Positions 29,045-35,827 of a stretch of 35,827 nucleotides of DNA are shown piece by piece. This DNA is from Chara braunii (Eukaryota > Streptophyta > Charophyceae > Charales > Characeae), in the NCBI GenBank assembly GCA_003427395.1, contig BFEA01000021.1:3930314-3966140 (forward strand). The letters are read 5' to 3'. Made by a program: the position numbers and the translations under genes. Numbering within the stretch: the stretch's first letter is position 1; each line of letters begins with the position of its first letter. Under the pieces are notes generated by a model. That model searched no databases and was not told where the DNA came from. It was given only the letters and a program-made list of their open reading frames with translations.

Positions 29045-29626
29045 CTACCGACGGAGAGGGCCTTCCCGTAGGGAACTGGGCCCTCTGCAGCGGCCTGGTA
29101 CCATGGCTAGTCCCGAGCCTGGATCAGGCCTGCCCGGGCCTAGGCGTCCCTCACGTTGTAGTGGTACCGCCCCTAAAGGGGGAAATCGGCCTGGCCCTCT
29201 AAGCGAAGGGTGGCCCCGACTCTCATTCTGGCCTAGGCGGACCCCGCGCTCTAGCGGGACCGCCCCTTCGGAAGAAAATTCAAACTGCCCAGCGGCCCCC
29301 TTGCCCATAGGGCTGGCTCGCGTCACGGTCGGTGAGTCCCGTCCAGGTAAAGTGGCCTCCTCGATCGCAGCGTTGGCCCGCCTCATGGTCGGTGAGTCCC
29401 GGCCAGGCAAAATAATGTCAAGCAATGATGTCACCGTCCCATTCTTCGGAGTGTCGTCTCGCCGCATGGTCGGTAAACGTCGGTAAGCCAGTCGGTCGTA
29501 GTGTTGGTCTGCCTCACGGTCGGTGAACCCTGGCCAGGTAGAATATCGGCGAGTGAGGGTCTCGTTGTGTGTCCTCGGGAAGGAAGTAAAGGGCGGCGTA
29601 GTATTGGAGCCGCCCGACACCGACAC
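29045..29626 (-). other. Unrecognised 193-codon ORF with 19-residue repeats
   Basis: This is the first long frame after the Y leader, where gag would begin in X. It has no ATG at its start (GTG only). LPGRDSPTMRR-type segments repeat at 57-bp spacing (GGTCGGTGAGTCCCG at 29330 and 29387 on the + strand), followed by a Gly/Pro/Arg-rich tail (GRFPPLGAVPL). I see no capsid or knuckle motif. A coincidental frame over a repeat is the simplest reading. Confidence 0.2.
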
Positions 29627-29640
29627 CTAATTTTCTAAAA

Positions 29641-30840
29641 ATAAATGTGTTCGGCAGGTCCCCTACTCAACCGATCAAGTGGCAGCCTACAACATTCACA
29701 AAAGACCGTAAACATAGTTTAGTTCTATCATGATTAGTTCACTTACAGAAGTTTTGCATAACACTGGCTATGGTAGTATACAACAGTCCTAAACTAAACT
29801 GTCTGTGAGGTGTTAGCAGTCTGTCAACCAACTAATCAATAATAAAACCAGACTATGTTGCAGATGTATGAACAGTGGATATGGTTATGTTTACAGTTGA
29901 GCAGCAAATTGGAACCTACCCTCCCCTCAATCCAACATACCGATGAGCATCTTTGAGCGGCAGTGTCATAGGTGTGCAATGTCGGCCCACCCCTGTGCCC
30001 CAGGTGCATGCTTATGACCAGGCTTGCCCATTCTTTATCCTCGCGTGTAACGAGCCGTACGTCCGAATGATCTGGCTGATCAAGAGGCCTATTTAAGGAC
30101 TGCCCCCAAGTTCGCTCAGGAATTATTTAACGTCGCAATCAGGACGACGATCACAGCCAGTATCAGATCGGAACCGCATCCAAAAATGTTTATAGACGGT
30201 CTGGGAGCGTCTGCATAAGCCTGTTCAGTCCGCACACCCCTCTATCAACGCAGCAAAGTGCCCTCATGGACAAAGAAGCCATCGCATGCGTGTACTAATC
30301 CCATTGGGTTGGCATGGTGACCGTGACCCATGTGCTTCGACCAGGGCCCTTCAGAGGCACCGCCCTTTCTCCTTCCAGATGCTTCACCGGGAAGATTGTC
30401 GTCTCTCAAGGTAGAGCCCAGACGATTTTTCACCAAAAGAGAGGACTCTCAAGTTGGACTCACTTCCTCGCGGTAAGAAGAGATTGAGAGAGTAGATAAG
30501 GTAAGGGAACAACGTATCTGGAGATAGCTGCCCCCAACCACAAATTTCTCACCAATTGAGTTGAGTGTGCATTTGATGACCGGTCGTAGCCTCGGTACCA
30601 CCCACAATGCAATGTAGTGCCACCTCAGCCAAATGCTACGTCAGTATGCTCTCATCACCAAGCATACATTCCGCTGTCACCACGGCATCCCAAGCCGTAC
30701 AGCCTTCCGACGCACACCTCTCTACCCAGGTCGTGCGCCTAATGTTGGCCTGACGTCACAAGAACCAACTGCAAAGAAGCATCGTCAACGCACCAAGTCT
30801 ATATAACGCCAGCGCACCAAGGTAAGCGGCGAATCGAACC
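29641..30840 (-). other. Y 5' leader, conserved with X
   Basis: Blocks shared with X include GTTGGCATGGTGACCGTGACCCA, CAGGGCCCTTCA, GAGAGGACTCTCAAG, GTAGATAAGGT and AGCTGCCCCCAACCACA (30300-30540, matching 32185-32380). TTTATCCTCGCGTG and GATCAAGAGGCC (30030-30100) match 24056-24110. It contains CCTTAAATAGGCC on the minus strand near 30087, TATA-like. No ORF is supported. Confidence 0.75.
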
Positions 30841-30853
30841 AGCTCTGATACCA
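30841..30853 (-). promoter_or_regulatory. Y primer binding site, initiator Met tRNA type
   Basis: The minus strand reads TGGTATCAGAGCT; the first 12 bases complement the plant initiator Met tRNA 3' end. It lies 3 nt after the LTR. Confidence 0.92.
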
Positions 30854-30856
30854 AAA

Positions 30857-32029
30857 TGCAAGGAACATGAATATGGACGAAGCACAGAAATCGAAATTGC
30901 AAAATCACACTGAAGTCCAAGTAGTCAAAGCAAGAGCAGATAGCACAATGGAACCAAGTAACCATCCATTTGAGAATGATACAGCAGAATCGTGAGTCAA
31001 TGTCCAAGCCCAATCGGGCAACACCAACAGCATAACCCAATGTAGCTCTCTCTCTTGAAAGGCGCCAGGCGCCCTATCTACTCTACAGCCTAACACTACA
31101 ACTACAGCATGGAAGCAACCAGACAACTTGACGACCAGCGAGTGATGACGTCAACACCAATGCCGACCTCCTCTCCACCAGGTACGTCTCTCTCTTCACC
31201 TCACTCTCCCTTGTTATCCCACACAGCGCCCTTCACCTTCCGAAGAACCACCTTCGCCCTTCACCTTCTCTGCGCCCACAGGCAGCCCGGCTATGGCCGC
31301 CAACGCCCTGCGCCCAGGCTGCGCTCTACCGCTTAGCGCCAGCCTGCCTCACCTCTGCCTAGCGTAGCGCAGCACCAGCGCAGCACCTCGCAGTGCTTCA
31401 GCGTGCCGGCATTGCTCGCAATGGCCAAGATCCTCGCCCACTCGCCTGTTCTGCCTATATGCCAATATTGCGTGTGGGCGGTCTGCCTTGAGCCTGCGCC
31501 TGGGCCCCAATACCTGTACCCAGGCCCAATGCAGGTGGGGCCCACGTTATACAGTTGCGCCCCTTATGCTAGGGCCGCTGTCCAGATTCAGGCCCTGTAC
31601 TGGTTTCCCATTGGTTTCCTCGGCCTCGACGACGAAATACTGCNAGTTGCGCCCCTTATGCTAGGGCCGCTGTCCAGATTCAGGCCCTGTACTGGTTTCC
31701 CATTGGTTTCCTCGGCCTCGACGACGAAATACTGCTTTTCTGAGGCCAGGGACCAATGTGTGATGTGTCGGCCTCCCAGACTATCGCCCAGGGCTCAACC
31801 AACCGAGGCCCTGGGCTCAACTGCTTGTGCAGAAGTCTGAGGCTCACGATGCACTCCACCAACTGGCGTGCGGCATCTGTCTAATACCCACTTCGTGAAA
31901 TGCTGAATGAAGGTCTCCTGTGGATATTCTGGCCCGCCTTCACTTAGGGCGGGCACGAGGCTTGCTGGGGGCTTAAACCCAGAACATATGCATGTCGGCA
32001 AGTCCCCCTTTGAGGGCTCAATCCTCACA
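30857..32029 (-). repeat. Y 5' LTR (1173 bp as assembled)
   Basis: Same ends as 24162-25233 except CACA for CGCA at the outer end. Its extra length comes from a 91-bp exact duplication around the single N at 31644, so the true LTR is probably about 1.08 kb. Confidence 0.9.
31553..31735. other. 91-bp exact duplication around one N, likely assembly joint
   Basis: 31553-31643 and 31645-31735 are the same sequence, separated only by N. The partner LTR (24162-25233) has this sequence once. Confidence 0.9.
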
Positions 32030-32672
32030 CGACGATCACAACCAATGGTTTCCCCAGCCGGTGTTTATTTATAGACGCCCTGTGCTCGTCTCTCCCATAG
32101 GGCCGGCCTGCCCTTCAGTACCCCTCTATGAGCGCAGCAAGCAGACAAGGACAAAGCAGCAAAGCATGCGTGCTCTATTCCCGGTGGGTTGGCATGGTGA
32201 CCGTGACCCAGTGCTCCATCCAGGGCCCTTCAATGCCGACTCTCAAGGTTGAGCGCACACGACACCTCACATGAGAGGACTCTCAAGAAGGAACTCACAA
32301 CGTCACGGTAAGAAGTGATGAAGAGGGTAGATAAGGTTAAGAGCAACGTACCTCATTATAGCTGCCCCCAACCACAGATATTCTCACCAGATGACCTGGT
32401 GGCGATTGCGATGACCAGTCACTGCATCGGCACAACCAGCATTATCTCGCCGTTCCACCTCAGCATCAATCAACCACCAGATAGTTCTCAACACATTGGG
32501 AACACCCAATATACACACCATAGCCTTCCTGGCGATTCCCCTCTCCTCCTGGGTCGCCACACCTTGTCTCCGCCCTCCTCACTACACACCGCGTACGGCT
32601 AGACTCACCAAGCAGACCGCATGTATGTACCGCATAGGCAGAAGACAAGCGCCAGATGAGCGCAACGTAGCA
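32030..32672 (-). other. X leader, LTR-proximal part
   Basis: It begins with CGAC (32030-32033), the right side of the Y target site, and follows the order of the Y leader up to AGCTGCCCCCAACCACA. Beyond that it diverges. No gene is seen. Confidence 0.75.
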
Positions 32673-32686
32673 CGACTCCGGTACCA
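32673..32686 (-). promoter_or_regulatory. X primer binding site, altered
   Basis: TGGTACCGGAGTCG on the minus strand stands where TGGTATCAGAGC is expected, 9 of 12 matching, three bases from the LTR end. It may be a decayed initiator Met site or fit another tRNA. Confidence 0.65.
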
Positions 32687-32689
32687 AAT

Positions 32690-33612
32690 TGCAAGGAAGA
32701 TGAGCGATAGCGAACTTCAGAAATCAAACAACATTATACGCATAAGGCTTGATAGTCGTGACGTCGAACCAACAGCAGAATTGCATAACAAGTTTCACCA
32801 AATAAGTTGACAATGCTGGAATAGTCTCGTCATCATCATCAACGAAGAACCAATGTTGATATCATATCTGGCGCTCGGCGCCCAGACTACAGTTGGCAGA
32901 TCCTATCTAGCCTACTTCTACAATGCCACCGGAGGACGTCAACAGCTTCACCGAAGTACGAGCAGATCTCGGACAATGCCGTCGCTTCTAGCACCAGGTA
33001 TGTCTCTCGTATCACCCACAACCTCGTTCCCCAACTCACAGATGCCACTTGCACCCAAGGACCACCCTGCGCCACACCCAGCTCACAACAGCGCAACTCG
33101 GCTTTTGCTGCCTGCTCCTTCCAGCTCGCCCGTGAGCGCGTGAGCGCTGGCCAGCTTCAGCGCAGCAGTGCTTGCGCAAAATGCAGCCAGCACCCGAATG
33201 TCAAATGCGGAAGCAGTCCCTTTGCTATATGGAAGTGGCCTGCCTGCTTTCTGTCCCAGGCTACGCTGGGCCTTTCCCAAGAAGCTTCCGGTAGGCCCCA
33301 GTAGGCTGAGGCCCAGTCCAAACAAATCAGGCCCAGGGCCTGAGGTGGTTGCTTGCGCCCAACTGCCTTCAGCCTGTGTTTGGCCCACATCCCATACCCA
33401 GCCGAGGGCCTGCCTTCGATACATGCAAACAGGTGGCCCAAGGTCTGGGTTCTTTTAACCAATTGGCGCTGCGCAACTGCTTGAATTTCCTCAGTTGTAT
33501 GGTGGCCAAAATTAGAGGCCCTCAGGCCCTCGTCGAGCTTGCCTTCACTTAGGGCGGCCGACGTGCTGCTTGGCAGGGCCTGAAAGGGGCACATCGGGGC
33601 CTTAGCCTCGCA
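32690..33612 (-). repeat. X 5' LTR (923 bp)
   Basis: Ends TGCAAGGAAG and TAGCCTCGCA, followed by CTTG. It is the partner of 16980-17922. Confidence 0.9.
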
Positions 33613-33705
33613 CTTGCTCAATGCGAGTCTGTGATGGCCCACCTGAGATTTGGCTAGCATGTGATTCACACGCTTTGTGTCGTGAGGATTATGAAGGCAT
33701 AGCCC

Positions 33706-33951
33706 ATGCAATTTTTATTTCTTCATATGTTTGATGGCAGTCAGCATTGCATTCATGTACGGCACCCTGACATGTCATGTTGTAGACAGGGGCTGGAACG
33801 GCAGTGCCTATACAATTGCGGTTGGTGTGCCTCTGTGTTCCTAGCATGTGGTAGCCACGTAGCCCGTGCCATTCGATGCAGCAAGTGCAACTGCAAGAAT
33901 TGGATGCGGTGCTTCCACTGTCCACACTCGAACTGGTCCTGTCCGGTGTAG
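33706..33951 (+). CDS. Small Cys-rich ORF of unknown function
   Basis: 81 codons starting at ATG 33706. Thirteen residues are Cys and several are His, mostly in CNCGWC-like, CSKCNC and CFHC clusters in the C-terminal half (after residue 24), which suggests metal-binding if expressed. There is no signal peptide and no known zinc-finger spacing. No splice, promoter or neighbour supports it, and it lies just outside the X 5' LTR. Confidence 0.25.
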   Translation: MQFLFLHMFDGSQHCIHVRHPDMSCCRQGLERQCLYNCGWCASVFLACGSHVARAIRCSKCNCKNWMRCFHCPHSNWSCPV

Positions 33952-34461
33952 GGCCCGTTCCCTGAAGGACTTTCGAGCCTCGGTCGACTGTACTGCGGGT
34001 CCCATTTGGCTCGACCCGCCCACGCTCACGCTCAGGGCGCGGTTCGTTTGTCCCACGGGCACCCCCACCTAGTGCTTTGAGATGGATGGGGGTGGGCCTT
34101 TTGCGAGAGGGCTTTACATTGGGGGATGTAGCTCCGCTCTCGCGTCAAGATGATAGCTCTTTGGCACTCGTGGCGTTCTCTCGATTTAGTTAAGTCTGAT
34201 CAGGCAATTGCTCCTTCCAATACGCAAGCAACCCAGGGGGTTCATTGGGATCTCATCTTCTTACCGTGCGCAGGCCAAGCGTCATCCATGGGGCCACGCA
34301 CCTTTTCACTAAGCTTAGTAGCTCAAGCCATCCCCGACGGCATCCTTGGGGTGAGGCGGCGACGCTCGGACCCCTAGCTGGTATATGTTTTTGCGAGAGC
34401 CACTAGCATCACATCCACCTACCCAAGACCACCCTTAGTCTTTTCAGGCGTCGCATCGCAC

Positions 34462-34839
34462 ATGAGAGAGAGACATTCCACGCAACCCCACACAAGCCGA
34501 GTCCATGCATCAAACACCCGCCCAAGCGCCGGCCACAACTCAACCCGCATTCACGGCTTAAGCCGGGTCCAAGTCCTTTCCCTTGGCCAATCTCCCGTCC
34601 TAGTCCTCATCCGTGGATCCAGCCCCGTCCGAATCGTCCCAAGCTACTCACCTGCGCAAAACCACATAAGACAAATGACCAAGTATAATCCCCATTGGGG
34701 TCAACACATCGCCCCTTCCCGCAATCCTAAGTCCCCTTTGCCTTCCAACTCCCCGTATGAGTTCCCTTCCCTTTTCCCGCAAGAAAGCAATCCAATGGCC
34801 TTAGTCATGCAGTCCGGGAGGATGGTTGAGTCAAACTGA
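34462..34839 (+). CDS. Hypothetical 125-codon ORF, weak
   Basis: It starts at ATG 34462 (MRERHSTQPHTS). It is Ser/Pro/Arg/His-rich without any motif, predicted membrane segment or repeat. It could be chance in C-rich sequence. Confidence 0.15.
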   Translation: MRERHSTQPHTSRVHASNTRPSAGHNSTRIHGLSRVQVLSLGQSPVLVLIRGSSPVRIVPSYSPAQNHIRQMTKYNPHWGQHIAPSRNPKSPLPSNSPYEFPSLFPQESNPMALVMQSGRMVESN

Positions 34840-35040
34840 CCTCGTCCAAAATCAGCACTCCTTTCCGCTTTTGCAAAAGCTCTCAATNGTCCCGTAACCT
34901 TTCCCTCTTAGCGGCACAAGGGACCGGCAGCCCTTCCCTTGCCCTCGCTTTCCACCAAGTGAGGACTAAGTTCCTTTCCGTTCGTTGCCTGGCAATGTAA
35001 CAGGTGAGGGTAGGGGTTAGTTACATACCATGGAGGGGAA

Positions 35041-35240
35041 GGGGCGGCGNAAGGTTTAGNGGTTAGAGANTTTTGAAGNAGTGGAGGAAGNCGGAGGAGN
35101 AGGGAGAGAAAGAGAGAGAGAGAACGAGGAGGAGANAGAGAAAATCAANNAGTTCTCACATCCTAATCGACCTCGCCCCCTCTTGACCNNCTTCTACCCA
35201 AGATCCCATCTACCCCNCTCCNCTTGCNACNCTCATGACT
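35041..35240. other. Low-quality GA-rich stretch with scattered N
   Basis: Single ambiguous bases occur repeatedly from 35050 onward (also one at 34888) within a GA-rich run. The pattern suggests uncertain consensus calling next to a tandem array. Confidence 0.75.
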
Positions 35241-35827
35241 TCTGGATGGATGTAGGTGATGGAGGNGNAAGANGGGTTGGGGGTGGTCGGNTATGGTGGA
35301 TGGGTATANNNGATGGAGGAGGAAGAAGGGTTGGGAGTGGTTGGCTATGGTGGATGGGTATAGGCGATGGAGGAAGAAGGGTTGGGAGTGGTTGGCTATG
35401 GTGGATGGGTGTAGGTGATGGAGGTGGAAGAAGGGTTGGGAGTGGTCGGCTATGGTGGATGGGTGTAAGTAATGGAGGTGGAAGAAGGGTTGTGGAAGAA
35501 GGGTTGGGGATGGTTGGCTATGGTGGATGGGTATAGGTGCTGGAGGTGGAAGAAGGGTTCAGGGTGGTCGGCTATGGTGGATGGGTGTAGGTGATGAAGG
35601 TGGAAGAAGGGTCGGGAGTGGTCGGCTATGGTGGATGGGTGTAGGTGATGGAGGTGGAAGAAGGGTTGGGGGTGGTCGGCTATGGTGGATGGGTGTAGGT
35701 GATGGAGGTGGAAGAAGGGTTGGGGATGGTCAGCTATGGTGGATGGGTGTAGGTGATGGAGGTGGAAGAAGGGTTGAGGGTGGTCGGCTATGGTGGATGG
35801 GTGTAGGTGATGGAGATGGAAGAAGGG
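35241..35827 (+). repeat. 54-bp minisatellite, runs off the window
   Basis: The unit is GTAGGTGATGGAGGTGGAAG, AAGGGTTGGGAGTGGTCGGC, TATGGTGGATGGGT (54 bp; for example GTGGATGGGT at 35401 and 35455). About 11 copies are present, with one shortened unit near 35362 and one enlarged near 35490. As 54 is divisible by three, frames stay open and would encode an 18-residue Gly/Arg/Trp-rich repeat; this alone is no sign of a gene. Confidence 0.95.

Larger units (their letters stand above)
26207..29640. other. About 3.4 kb of unrelated DNA replacing Y gag-pol
   Basis: Between the integrase junction (26206/26207) and the leader (about 29640) nothing resembles gag, protease, RT or RNase H on either strand. 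The segment is GC-rich and consists largely of tandem repeats listed separately. Many ORFs overlap on both strands because repeat units and CG-rich codons avoid stops; none shows a known domain. Origin as a captured host segment or a recombinant piece cannot be decided from the window. Confidence 0.7.
24162..32029 (-). mobile_element. Element Y: non-autonomous LTR element nested in X
   Basis: LTRs at 24162-25233 and 30857-32029, PBS at 30841-30853 and PPT next to 25233. The internal part has a leader related to that of X, then about 3.4 kb of unrelated DNA, then a truncated integrase with chromodomain. Flanks are TGAC and CGAC, a 4-bp duplication with one transition. The paralogous site in Y's own leader (CGAC at 30145-30148) shows the uninterrupted state. 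Confidence 0.9.
16980..33612 (-). mobile_element. Element X: Ty3/gypsy chromodomain retrotransposon split by Y
   Basis: On the minus strand: 5' LTR 33612-32690, PBS, leader, (Y inserted 32029-24162), rest of leader, gag, protease, RT, RNase H, integrase, chromodomain, PPT, 3' LTR 17922-16980. CTTG occurs at 16976-16979 and 33613-33616, a 4-bp target duplication. LTRs are about 90-95% alike by eye, older than those of Y. Without Y the element would be about 8.8 kb. Confidence 0.9.
33613..35040. other. Unassigned right-hand sequence
   Basis: About 1.4 kb without a recognised gene or retroelement motif apart from two uncertain ORFs. A phrase at 34120 (GGGGGATGTAGCTC) resembles a tRNA beginning but no cloverleaf follows. 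Confidence 0.5.

Noticed and set aside
28767-29486. 239-codon + ORF, Pro/Ser/Arg-rich
   Set aside because: GC-rich repeat sequence with overlapping open frames on both strands; no motif.
26207-29640. CRISPR-like or prokaryotic array in the repeat-rich segment
   Set aside because: Repeats are contiguous without unique spacers and lie inside a eukaryotic LTR element.
34118-34170. tRNA-like start GGGGGATGTAGCTC
   Set aside because: No anticodon arm, T arm or acceptor complement follows at the right distances.

Overview
The window reads as a gene-poor, repeat-dense stretch of a large eukaryotic nuclear genome. The initiator-Met-tRNA type primer binding sites (TGGTATCAGAGC) and the Ty3/gypsy elements with C-terminal chromodomains point to the green-plant lineage. 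A streptophyte alga such as Chara is my guess from protein style, but nothing here proves the species. I see no intact host gene, no rRNA or tRNA gene and no CRISPR array.

Left third (1-8276). A 23-bp minisatellite opens the window, followed by weakly coding sequence, including one ORF with a good splice donor. Two A-rich tracts and a possible TATA-containing hairpin come next, then a fragment resembling half of a RanBP2-type zinc finger. From about 3.28 to 6.6 kb the + strand is extremely pyrimidine-rich, with (CT)n and (GT)n(GA)n microsatellites and a MITE-like inverted repeat. From 7261 to about 8195 lies a family of about 120-bp units, some inverted and some tandem, carrying hammerhead-ribozyme cores. 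One copy (7955-8014) folds into a complete three-stem hammerhead with every invariant core base.

Middle and right (8277-33612). Three Ty3/gypsy chromodomain elements lie on the minus strand. I name them Z, X and Y. Z (8277-16812) has a truncated 3' LTR, decayed pol and gag, a PBS and a 1.27-kb 5' LTR. X (16980-33612) is flanked by a CTTG/CTTG 4-bp target duplication and is interrupted in its long 5' leader by Y (24162-32029). The Y insertion site is shown by a near-identical 4-bp duplication (TGAC/CGAC) and by a paralogous uninterrupted copy of the same leader sequence inside Y. X and Y share related LTRs and a roughly 1.2-kb leader, but Y has lost gag, protease, RT, RNase H and half of integrase. 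In their place it carries about 3.4 kb of unrelated, GC-rich, tandem-repeat-rich DNA, so it looks like a non-autonomous derivative that would depend on X-like elements for proteins.

Right end (33613-35827). Unassigned sequence holds a small Cys-rich ORF and a 125-codon ORF, then a poorly resolved stretch with ambiguous bases, then a 54-bp minisatellite running off the window.

The ordering LTR decay X > Y agrees with the nesting. All gag-pol reading frames of Z and X carry stops or frameshifts, so I annotate them as pseudogenes. Two places (10036-10190 and 31644) have duplicated sequence on both sides of Ns and are probably assembly joints.
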